The notes under the pieces were generated by a model. The model was not told the DNA's origin. It ran no database searches and saw only the letters and a program-made list of their open reading frames with translations. Positions 1-10,460 of a DNA stretch of 64,000 nucleotides are shown here, one piece after another. The stretch's first letter is position 1, and every line of letters starts with the position of its first letter. This DNA is from Pegea sp. RAD2-039 (taxonomy: Eukaryota; Chordata; Thaliacea; Salpida; Salpidae). The translations under genes were made by a program, and so were the position numbers. The stretch lies in the NCBI GenBank assembly GCA_034620365.1, contig JAQGEQ010000171.1, positions 186,001 to 250,000 of the forward strand. The letters run 5' to 3'.

Positions 1-1147
1 GCTAATGAACAAAGTTATAGCATTCATCAGCAAATAAAATAAATAAAAACCGATTTATGGTCATGAACTTGAACTTGTAAATAAAAAAAAGTTGAGTCGA
101 ATTCAGTTATTCTAGTTATAAAGACTTTTTGCAAAAATAGAGAATACTCAACCAAAAGATAAAATTATTAAACTTTATATTTGTTTAGAAAAGTAGCACT
201 CAGTTATTAATCTAGAAGTTGAGCTGTTTTAAGTAACAAAATAGTTTAGAAAAATCACAACGAAAACTTATGAAAAATAATTTTACGGTAACACATTTGT
301 AACAGCATGTACCCTTTCTATTTTAAAGAATTTTAATTTTTATAGGATCTTTTAAACTTTTTTTAAATCTATTTGTATTTTCCATTTCTTTTAAGTTAGT
401 AGGAATCATTTTTTAAATAATTCTAAATGAAATTAATCTAAATCGCTATATTAGGTGAATTTTTAATTATTTATGCTTTCGAAGGTTGATTTATTTGTGC
501 TATCTAAATTTATTTCAAATCTATAGTGTTTGTGGATCAAGAAAATACCTAAATAAAATATTTAATTTAATGTAGGAAAATTTACAGAATTTATACTTAG
601 ATATAATTATTTTTGTAAAAAAATGTCTACTTAGTTTCCAGTATACGATGTTTGTGGCTACCAAAGTTTTAAACAAAATTTACTTTGTTAATAAACTTAA
701 TTTTTTAAAGTATATTTGCAAGACTGTCAAGTAATACATAAAATTTAATAATTTGTAAATATAATCAATATATTTAGTCTCATAATAGTAAAAGTACATT
801 TTAGCTGCAAAACCCATGGTCTTGTAAACAACGATTTTTGATGTGAACTTTAATATAAATCGTTTAATGTAAATTTTGTAAGTATAGGAAATTGTTTTGT
901 AAGAATCATTTAGTAGATTCAGCAAATAATCATAAGTTATAAGAATATAAATATTAAATTGTAAATAAACCATTTTAGGTGGCTGAATTAAATTTGGTAG
1001 CTTTAATAATAACAACTGGTTGTCATATATATACCATTATAAAAATATTATATCCTTTTAATCAAAACTTTTTGTTAAAATTAGTTGACAAAAAAAAACT
1101 GGAATTTATTTCTATTGAATTTTTAGATTGGTTTTAAATTATAAAAG
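1..1147. other. AT-rich upstream region, no gene seen
   Basis: This stretch is AT-rich with dense stops in all frames. The longest open frame (680-1015, minus) has low-complexity Tyr/Lys/Leu/Phe composition typical of translated AT-rich noncoding DNA. It presumably holds the promoter of the methyltransferase gene that starts at 1148, but I see no clear core element. Confidence 0.5.
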
Positions 1148-2732
1148 ATGTTGCTTATTCAATCAAAACAATTTTGCACAAAAAAATGTGTAAGTAAAAT
1201 TTTAGATACACCAAGAACTAAGTTAACAGAATGGATGTATAAATTCAAAAATGCCAACATTTTTGAAGCTGATATATCCGCTGAAATAATTATATCACAT
1301 GCTCTAGGGAAAAAAATGGTAAAAACTAAATACAAGTTTTATCAATATTTATTTTTGTCAAGTTTTTTTTTATAATTTAAAACTAACTTTTAATTAAATG
1401 ATGATAGATTTATAAATGTATTAAAATTATTTTCAGTTTCATTGTGTAAATGATTATAGTTTGAGATAGAAAGCTTTTAGAGCACTTTTTCCTAAAACAT
1501 ATTTTGATTTTGTCAGTTTAATGAGCTCTCGCATGAGCAGCAAAACGTCAAGCTAACTCAATTTCAATCTCTTGCTATTGATCAATTATGCAAAAAACGT
1601 TTAGAAAATCAAATGCCACTTCAATATATTATTGGGGAATGGGATTTTAGAAAAATCAATTTGAAGATGAAGTCTCCAGTTTTCATTCCTCGGCCTGAAA
1701 CTGAAGTAACTTTGAAATTGTCAATGAAATTAAATAAATTCACATTAATAGTTTAATAATATAAGAAGGTATATTTTGAACAAGATGTTAATGTAAAACT
1801 TTCAAACATTTATAAACAATTATTTAGCTTGTAAAATTTGTTAAGCTTATTTTTCGATTTCAGTTATTAGTTGATGTGGTTAATATGGATATTAAAGAAT
1901 CTAACAAAGACTACTTTAATCTGTTAGAAGTTGGATGTGGTTCTGGTCCCATTTCTCTTTCTCTTATTGAAGAACAAAAGAAAAGAAATAAAAATACTAA
2001 ATCAAAGAAACAACTTGAAGTTGTCGCGATTGATGCTAACTTAGATGCAGTGAATTTAACGAAACACAATTACAATTTATTGAATATCGATGAAACTATA
2101 AACGTTTGTTAAATTTTTTTAATGATTATTTACATTTTAATTTGATATCAAAATAAGTTTGCTTGTTGCTAATATTCAAAATTTTTGTTTTTAGTTTTCT
2201 ATTATCCATAAAAAGATAGAGGATTTCATTTATGATAGACAATTTGATGGAATTGTTAGTAATCCACCTTACATCCCATCTGCTGAAATGGAAAAGCTAC
2301 AAACAGAAGTTTTTAAGTAACTTTCAATCATAAAATAATTACCAATTGATTTGAGAATAAATTATCGATTAAAGTTTTTGAACTCCGATAATATTTATGA
2401 ATAAAAAACCCTCTTTTAACTTAATCTAATTTTGTTTAGTCATGAAAGTCATCTTGCTCTAAATGGAGGCAGAGATGGTTTATATGTAATTCGTCAGATA
2501 TTAGAAGCTTCCAAACAAATATTGAAGGTTGGAGGGTAAGTTTTACTTGTAAATATCAGTGTCACTTGTAAAATGTCACTTGTTTTTGATGATAAGATGG
2601 ATATGGTTAGAAATTGATGAAAGTCATCCTAAAAAGCTTCATCAAGAAATTCCCGACAATTTTAAAGTTGAAAAATTTGAAGAAGATATTTTTGATGTGA
2701 TTCGATTTGTTAAAATTGTCAAAGTTTTTTAA
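1148..2732 (+). CDS. HEMK1: HemK-family protein-glutamine N5-methyltransferase (HEMK1/PrmC-like)
   Basis: This enzyme family methylates the glutamine of the GGQ motif in peptide-chain release factors, using S-adenosylmethionine; the animal HEMK1 branch is mitochondrial. I read six exons: 1148-1318, 1517-1705, 1864-2103, 2195-2316, 2440-2535 and 2597-2732. All have GT/AG borders and the frame stays open for 317 residues (human HEMK1 is 338). The N-terminal helical domain ends in the family signature [10 protein letters not shown]. The SAM motif I is EVGCGSG (about residues 142-148) and the catalytic motif is SNPPY (about 222-226), followed by [10 protein letters not shown] lysine-rich insertion (about residues 155-167) separates motif I from the next strand. 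The tail is LEIDESHP and then a short basic end. An AATAAA lies 11 bases after the stop (2743-2748). HEMK1 is favoured over the cytosolic HEMK2 (N6AMT1) because the N-terminal domain is present. The mitochondrial role is inferred from the family. Confidence 0.93.
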
Positions 2733-4205
2733 TTTCAGTACTAATAAATTCAATTTTAGAATACATGTTGTCAAATAAACTTGCTTCAAACAAATTATGA
2801 CTAAAAGATAAATTAAACTTTCAGCTTATTTGTCTCACTTTTAATAAATATTCAGAATTAATAGTTATAAATAATTAAATAGATTTCTCAGCAAAAAATA
2901 CATGATAAAAAAATACATTAAATATTTGTGGTTAAGTTTTAAACAAAAAAGGTTTTTATACTTTGAGTTGACATTTGATTATCCACTGAATGATTTTCAT
3001 GACAAATTATAAAAGAAGTTTTAAGATGAAAAATTAAATAGAATTTCGATAAATCTTTGACAAAATTTGAAGAAAAAATTATTTAGAAAATTCATTAAAT
3101 TTTTCCGGCTACAAAAACGTCAAAGTTTTTTTATTCGAATCTAAACTTGATGAACACAAATATTTAACTAAATTACATTCTATTGAAAACCTAGATTTGT
3201 TGAATCGTAATTATTAACTCTTGAAGTGTTCTAAATGACACAAAACAAGTCTGGAAGATTATTGTATCTCAATTGATTCTTTTTCAATGTTTTTTATGAA
3301 ACAAGACATCAATTAAAGTTGATCAGTAACTAATGACGGTCAAACATCTGCTAGTATGATTTCGACTTTTATGAATTTCAAATTCAGTTTTTGTAAACAA
3401 TTAACTTTCACAAAACTTTTAAACAAAAATAAATCAACTTAGATATCTTCAAGTCCTTCAATAGTCTTTACAAAACATCATTAAAAACAAACCAACAAAA
3501 GATTAATAATTTATTTCTAAAACAAAACACAAATTACAAACGAATTACAGTTGGTTGACTTTAATTAATTGTTTTGTAACAAATCAGAACACATAAGATC
3601 GATATTTTTGTTTGTAACTGATGATTTTTCGAATAAACACTCAAACACTGATATTCCTAAATAGTTATTTCTTCAGTAGCATTTTGTAAACAGTTTTTAA
3701 CTCACATAAGTTGCTTGAAGTAATTAAGATCACAAAGTCAAAGTTTGTTTGCTCTGAAGGTTAACAGCAGCAAAGAAAGGTTTCAACGCAAATTCATGTA
3801 AATATCTAGAAGAACAAACTTCATATCTAAGAAAAATGCTATACATAAATCAATTGATGAAAATAAAAAGCTAAAAAAACATTTCATTAGAGAATGAGGA
3901 AGAAAATGAAAAAAATCTGAAGAAGTAGATGATGCTACATCTTCAATCAAGTAACTTTTTTGTTTAAAAACGTTTCATCTGCTGAAAGAAAAAGTGTTTG
4001 TCGAAGTAGTGACCACGAGGTGGTGCTGTTGACCCATCAAAAGAAGACAGAATAAGATCTTTTCTAAGCTTCTCGTGTCTTCAAGAGTGCAGTCGATGAC
4101 GTCACAAACAATGACGTCAGCTTGTATCATAAACGAAGCTAGAGAATTTTCTGTAAATTGTTTTGATGTTTGCACAAGTAGGCGTCGCGCTGTAGATGAC
4201 GTCAC
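2733..4205. other. Convergent intergenic region with clustered CRE palindromes at its right end
   Basis: This region lies between the 3' ends of the methyltransferase gene (+) and ZC3H10 (-). It is AT-rich until about 3970. From there to 4300 it becomes GC-richer and contains TGACGTCA at 4097-4104, 4112-4119 and 4197-4204, with a fourth copy at 4278-4285 inside the last ZC3H10 exon. A 76-aa open frame at 3975-4205 (minus) sits in the presumed 3' UTR of ZC3H10, and I do not regard it as a gene. Confidence 0.5.
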
Positions 4206-7200
4206 TCAGCCCACTGGGCGGACCGAGCCTCTAGATGGTGCTGAGGGCGAATAGGAAGTATTCGCGGCCGCGATACATGACGTCATCGGAGCAGAGAAAG
4301 CTGATGATAGAAGAGAAGCGATAAGCGAGGGTCATTTGCATATTATCAACTAAATAATAAAATATGATCACGTGACTATCATTCATCAACTGATAAAGAT
4401 CTCAAAGATTAAAAAGATGAAACTAACCGGAGTTTTGATGCGAAGAAGCTTGTACGATTGCAGATGAAGCGATTGAAACAGAGTTGTAATGTTGGACTGC
4501 CTGATGCATGGGTGTAGGCATGCTACTTACGACTTGGTTACCCTGAGGTGGTGGTTGCTGTTCCACAAGTGTCATTTCATGACCAGGGGCAGATACCAAA
4601 GTGTTGACAATCGGTTGTCCGTTGTCTGTGGTCCTAGTGGCCGTGTACACCAATGTAGGTGGTTGAGCTAGAGGCATTGCTGGTCCAATAGATGCCACTA
4701 GTCCATTAGATTGGTGACCGGTCATAGAAGCGGGCTGAATCGTACATTGTCCATTTGCAATTGCAGCCCCCATCACTCTACGGGGTCCAGAAAAGGACAC
4801 GATTTGTTGGGTCATTTGAGGGTTGTGGTTTGGCATAGCAGATGAGAAACTAGCTTGTTGATGTTGACTTATCTGAGCCACCGGCTGAGCGGTCATTTGG
4901 TTGATATTAGCTGCTCGTTGAGCTAATATATTAGGTGCTGGATGCATTGCTTCTACAGTTCCTCCGGAGTTGCCAGTGATGTTGATCATTTGTGCTACAA
5001 AAGATGAAGATTAGATGAAGATAGTGATAGAAGGTTTAGAATCGAAGCTTTTGAAATTTTTCTCAACTATTTTCAGTAAGTTAACAAAAAAGTGGAAGTT
5101 TCAATGATGCTGGTGGTCGTAGAAATATCAAAATGAAATCAGTTTGAATTCAAATAGAAATTTTCTGCTGATTTTTCTGAATTAAATGATAGAAAGTAGA
5201 GGTCATCAAAAATGTCGACAATTTGATTATAGTTGATATAAAAGAAATTAGAAATAAAATCTTTAAATATCAACAACTGAAATTGAAGATGTTTCAAATA
5301 AGTTGAAATTATATAAAAAATATTCAAAATTGAAAAAATTTCACTTCAAGAACTCGTGTCCAGAAATATTTGAAATCAATTATGCTGAGAAGATTATTTG
5401 TTTTAAATGACGTCAAACTGGAAGGATGTGGCAGATGAAGAAATTGAAAGAAAATAAGGAGTTAGTAAAATGCAATATGCGTGGTTGAAATTGATGTTTA
5501 CAGCAAGCAACTTTTCCAAACATTTATATGTTGCGAGTAACAACATCGAAGAAGTGAGTTGAGATGTTGACAAATAGAGAAATTCAATTTGAACAACTGA
5601 AGAGATGATGTCAACAAACGTGAAGTTGTAGAAGAAGAACAATTGTTGCCTCAACAACTTCTTATCAATTATTCAAATGTCATTAGTCGAGAAGATTTGG
5701 TGATAAATGAAACTTATTCATTCAAAAAGTCTTCTTTAAAAGAAGATTAAAGGACTTTATCCAGGAAGATATTGTTGGTGTTGATTTGGTTAAATCTTCA
5801 AATAAAGCGGATATCGAGAAAGATTACAGAAAGTTGTTCCGGTTGAAGAGGAGGATTTTGTGGACACGGAGAGATTAGGGTGATCAGATTTAGAAAGTTC
5901 AGACACTAACAAGTGATCTAAGGGAGACATCTTATCAAGTGAGATGTGAAGAGAGATTAGAAGAAGATTTTACAAATATCTTGATCAAATTAATTGGAAG
6001 ATATCAACGACTTTTTGAAGATGACATTCAACATCCGAGCTTTATCAACTGATCATCTAGAGGCGATGACGTCATCGAAGATATCCGAACGTTGAAGAAG
6101 TAGTAGAAATGTTAATTAATCTCGAAATGAAGAGAGCGAAAGAGATGTCTTGCGAGGTTTTCAACTTTAATTAAAATTGAAGATGTGAGAAATAGAAACA
6201 CAGTCTAGCAAAAATCGTTCCAAAAAAATTCGTTTTCATAAAAATCAAACTGAAGGAGTAAAAAAAATGTTGTTCGACCCCAAGTTTCGAGCAAATAGCT
6301 GCAGGGTTTTATTGATAGTTGAAGAAAAGCAGAAGAGAATGCTGAAGCCAGCAAAATGATTGATTAGTTGTCTGCTTAAAATACTTTCATGAAAATTCTC
6401 TCAATCTGATCTTATAACTAAAAGTAAATATTGCTGATGTCGTCTTTGCTCTAAATTCTTGGCCAAGAAAAAAGATTTAAAGAAACAAACGATGACAAAT
6501 ATGAATGATGAAGGTTAATTGATACTTGCAAAGTGAAGCTACTAAACAAATATCAAGATGACAGAAGTCACTATTTGTTTGTTAAATAAGTGGAAGGGTT
6601 ATGTATAAATCTTGAAAAGATATAAATTAGTAAATAAGCTGAGATGACAATTGTTGAAGTGAATCTGGGGATGCTGTGTTGAGAAGATGTGGATTTTAGG
6701 TGAAGAAAAACATAAGTTGAAAAAATAAAGACAAAGCTGGTAGGTTTTGAAGGATATAGGAGTTGATGGAGACAATTATTGCCGCAAAATAAAAAGAAAT
6801 TACTCACTTGGAACATTTGTAGAAAATTGCATTGGTCTAGGTTGTGGCGGGTTAGCAACCACAGTTGCTATGGGGCTCAAAGCCAGTGTCGATGTATAAG
6901 TGGTAGGTGGTGAGACAGAAGCGATTCCTCTGAAAATTTCAATAAAAGTTGATAATAAGGCAGACAAAAAAAATTGAACAAAAAAAAAGGTTTGATTCAG
7001 AAGGTTTCATGGAATCATAAATCATATTTGACAATTGACAGATCATATGATAAAAAAATACTTATTTTACGTGATAGATGGAAAAATGTAAATTTTCAAA
7101 TAAACAAACTGAATAACTTTCGATTTATTCTTCCAATGAATAATTGATTACTTCTTGTTTATTTATGTTTTATTTCTTTAGAGTTTGTTTATTATTTCAA

Positions 7201-9686
7201 ATACTCAACTGAAATAAGTGACTTTAAATTTACCAAGATAATTTCTAGTATCAAAATCAGAAGATGACTCACATCAATTGAAGTTTGTGAGTTGAATAAA
7301 AACAAACAACTTTAGTATACAAACATAGACAACTAACAAACTATGTAAAAACGGATGTATGTCACAACAACAAACTACAACATCATATATTTATAATTTA
7401 CATCAAAAATTGTTTTGTTTGTAAGCTAAGACATGAATTGAATTAAGTAGCATTTATCTGAAGTGTTAAGAAGCCGTTCAAGTCATGACATGTGTTGAAA
7501 GTAAGTTTAGATAAAATTGAACCAACTAAATAACATGTTCAGTTATTTTTATAAAACTTGTGAAGGTGGTGATGTTGTTTTTGAAGCAAGTGTGTGAGGC
7601 AGTAGAAAGAAAATCATAGAAAACTTTCACCAACTTTTTCATGAAACGGAATTGAGCGTTTTGTTCTAATAAAACTTCATTAGTTGCTGATAAATCGGAA
7701 ACTTGTTTTTCCAAATCAATGATGCGGTTCTTTAGATACTTGTTTTCATTGCTCAAGCCTCTGCAAAAAAGATAAAATATTTGTTAGTTGATAATAAGAT
7801 GCAATTTGTTGCAAGTTTATCTGAAAATATGATAAGCAAGATGAAGCAAACCTTCAAGAAAAACAAAATTAGTCAATTAACCGAAAAGTTGAAATAAAAT
7901 GAAGCTTCTTCAAACTAAAACATCAAAGAAAATCAACATGTGAACAAGCTTCAAGTAAAAAGTTACAAATTAAACAAGTTGAGGTGATTGGTGTAGCAGA
8001 TGAAAGCAAATCTGTTGCTTTAAATCAAAAGTGAAGGTTGAAAATGGAAGAAAAGAAATTGTGGAAAATGTCTTTTATGTAATATGATAGTTGTAGTTAG
8101 AAGTTTGTGATTTAAAAAATACAAATTTGAAGTTTACTAATTCAAATGCTTCTTGAGAAAATTTAAACAATTATTAACTGTTAATCGGAAAATGTTGTTG
8201 TCAAAAGTGAAAAGATATTTGTAGATAGACTGAAAAATAGAGGAAAAAGTTTGAAAGCTATTAATAAAAATGTTAATTTCTTAAAACTTCTTTCTATTGA
8301 AAGTTGCAGAAATTCAAATGATAAAAATACAAAAAGAGGAAATCAGTTTGGAGACAAGAAGTCGTGAGTAAGCGAAAGAAAAACTATTTTGTAGAAATAA
8401 CAAATTAAAGCAATCATCTATCACATCTAGATAATCTCAAATCAGATATCAATTCCAACATAATAAAGCAAACAAAGAGAAAATGTGAAGTAGTTGAAAC
8501 ACAACATTGATAGTGTGTTTGAAGAGTTTACAAACGAAATTATTCAGCTTTACACCTTCAAGAATTTGATTAGAGAATAAATGTTTGATGAAAAGAATTT
8601 TGTTGTCAGTTCAGATGATTAGAAACAATCACTTTGTGAAGTTTCAGTTAATCTTAGAAAATTTTCGATTTAAGAGAATAGAAACTGAATGAAATCACTT
8701 TCAAATATTAGAATCTCATAAAACATCTAATTTGAATCACATCATCATTAGTGAAAGTGAAATATTCAAATAATTAGATGTAGTTACTTGAAGGTTGACA
8801 GTTTCTCCCCATTCTTTATGTTATTTGCTTCTTTTTGGGCTTCACATTCATCTTTTTCGATTTGAATCCGAGGTCTTTTGGCACACTCATTGTAACCAAG
8901 ACATTCAGAAGGTTTAATTGATCGTGAAATGGGTTCTGGGTGATAAAACTTGCACTTTTTTCCTCGATGACAAGAGTTTCTTGATAAAAAGTCGAAACAT
9001 ATCGGACGTCCGCCGGAATCAGGCATATTCTTTGATCCGTTTTCCTGTGAGTCATTTACTCCGAAATCATATTGATACTTCAATCTTAGAGGAAGAATCT
9101 TCTTGCTGTGATAAGCTTCCTCTTCCTCATGAGTTCCGTGAATAAATCTTCAATTAAATGATCTCAGTAAGATAAACAAATTATTAATCAATTAAAAAGT
9201 ATTTAATCCAATAATCTTAGAGAAGAAAATAAAGATAGAAGTTTTGTAAGCATTTAAGTTATTTTAAACCTGCAATTAGCTCGTTGGCACTGCACGTTCT
9301 GATAATCATGACAAAACTCATACACAGTGGAAGTATTTGAACAATCCACAAGCCTATTTAGTTCATCTGAAGATGGGTGTTTGAATTTGCATCTCCTATA
9401 ATTAATCAAACAAACAACAGTTATATAAGTTACAAAAACACATCTCATAAGTTTTCAAATATATTAAACTTTACAAGACTGTTGATGATAATTAGTATGA
9501 TAATGTGATTACAATAGTTATTTGATTAGAAGATCTTTCATAAATCTTTCTTTTAAAAATAAGAATTAGAAACAATAAGGAAGGGTACCTGTTGCCTCTA
9601 GAACAAACATTTCTCATAAAATCTCTACAAATTGCTGTTTTAGCTTCTTCTACAAACGCTTCTGATTTATCTTCTTCAAAAGTCAT
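4206..9686 (-). CDS. ZC3H10: Zinc finger CCCH-type protein 10 (ZC3H10-like RNA-binding protein)
   Basis: This is an RNA-binding protein with three CCCH zinc fingers. In mammals ZC3H10 is linked to RNA processing and mitochondrial regulation; the role here is inferred. I read seven exons in transcription order: 9686-9589, 9395-9270, 9147-8788, 7760-7648, 6927-6808, 4994-4428 and 4300-4206, giving about 492 residues (human 434). Finger 1 is C20-C28-C35-H39, finger 2 is C61-C69-C74-H78 and finger 3 is C125-C134-C140-H144; the first two are split by introns. A coiled-coil helix (about residues 195-233) ends in the family-diagnostic ATNEVLLEQNAQFR. The rest is a Gln/Pro/Ala/Ser-rich low-complexity tail, as in the vertebrate protein. 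The 5' border of exon 5 has two possible AG acceptors two bases apart (6930 and 6928); only the second keeps frame. The last exon is short (95 bp) and adds a Ser/Ala/Pro tail, so the C-terminus is the least certain part. Confidence 0.9.
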
Positions 9687-9775
9687 GATAACAAAATGAT
9701 TAAAAAACTAATTAAATGTCTAATTTAACTAAGATAAGAACAAATTATCTAAAATCTTAAAAAAAAAATATCACT
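9687..9775. promoter_or_regulatory. Short divergent intergenic gap, possible bidirectional promoter
   Basis: Only 89 bases separate the ATG of ZC3H10 (minus, 9686) from the ATG of the small plus-strand frame at 9776. The gap is almost pure A/T with an A-run just before the plus ATG. If both genes are real they must share this promoter. No defined box is visible. Confidence 0.35.
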
Positions 9776-9985
9776 ATGTCGAAAGTGGACAAAAAACTGC
9801 CATCTAGCTACTTTTACAATAAAGTTGAACTAAAAGTTGTTAGGATTAGTATTCATCAAATAATGATAGAAAGAATTAAGTTATTTAACATTTCAGATCA
9901 GAAAATAAGAAAGAAACTTGAAAGAGACAAGTATAAAATTATTTTAAAGAATGATGATGATGACAAAAGTAAAGAAAATCAATAA
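9776..9985 (+). CDS. Small basic hypothetical protein (69 aa)
   Basis: This single-exon frame starts at an ATG and is sandwiched between the 5' end of ZC3H10 and the 3' end of LSM1. The product is rich in Lys, Ile and Asp. It is predicted largely helical and basic in the middle (IRKKLERDKYKII), with an acidic end (NDDDDKSKENQ). The stop codon overlaps an AATAAA (CAATAAAAAC), a compact 3' end that DNAAF1 in this window also shows. I do not recognise a family. It could be a real small gene, the first exon of something larger, or a chance frame in an AT-rich gap. In favour are its neat fit between two compact genes and its unusual composition. Confidence 0.35.
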   Translation: MSKVDKKLPSSYFYNKVELKVVRISIHQIMIERIKLFNISDQKIRKKLERDKYKIILKNDDDDKSKENQ

Positions 9986-10061
9986 AAACCCAATTGTTTT
10001 AAAATCCTAAATAATATAAATAGAATGTTGGAAAAATGTTTGACATGATAACAACAAGTTA

Positions 10062-10460
10062 TCAAATTTCATCATCATTTTCATCATTAGCAAGTCCTCT
10101 TGATCTTAAAGCATTTTTTTTCATCTTTTCTTGTTGTTTTTTTTCTTCTCTTTGTTTTTTTTGTTCTTCTTTAATCTTTTCAATTGAAACTTCTTCAAGT
10201 CCTTCAGGGTTTACCTTAAGATCAGGATCTAACTCCCCCAGTAACAACACATTCTCTCCACGAATTATAAAAAAACCCAGGGGATCATCTGCAAACATCT
10301 TTCCCACATGGATTCGCTCTACAGCTTCATTAAGAAGAAGATTTGCAAATTGATCAACTGAACGAAGATATCCAATTATAACTCTCCCATCTCTTAATAC
10401 TACTTGCTGCTTCTTATCAATTTCTTCAATAAGACCAGCTATACCAGGCATATAATTCAT
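10062..10460 (-). CDS. LSM1: U6 snRNA-associated Sm-like protein LSm1
   Basis: LSm1 is the defining subunit of the cytoplasmic LSm1-7 ring, which binds deadenylated mRNA 3' ends with Pat1 and promotes decapping in P-bodies. The gene is one uninterrupted exon of 132 codons (human LSM1 is 133 aa), starting at ATG 10460. The Sm1 motif is visible from about residue 9 (LIEEIDKKQQVVLRDGRVII), followed by DQFANLLLNEAVERI. The Sm2 motif is FIIRGENVLLLGEL (about residues 63-76). The C-terminal extension is Lys/Glu/Gln-rich and ends acidic, as is usual for LSm1. It is the only intronless recognised gene in the window. The frame is intact and the splice-free fit to full length argues for a working gene. 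It converges with the 69-aa frame, with 76 bases between the stops. Confidence 0.96.
   Translation of the reverse strand: MNYMPGIAGLIEEIDKKQQVVLRDGRVIIGYLRSVDQFANLLLNEAVERIHVGKMFADDPLGFFIIRGENVLLLGELDPDLKVNPEGLEEVSIEKIKEEQKKQREEKKQQEKMKKNALRSRGLANDENDDEI

Noticed and set aside
680..1015. 111-codon minus-strand frame at the left edge
   Set aside because: Tyr/Lys/Ile/Leu/Phe-rich, no domain, and it starts at a non-ATG codon. It is typical of AT-rich noncoding DNA.
5139..6858. Several minus-strand open frames in ZC3H10 intron 5
   Set aside because: Only the segment 6808-6927 joins the conserved frames on both sides. The others are intronic and lack family similarity.
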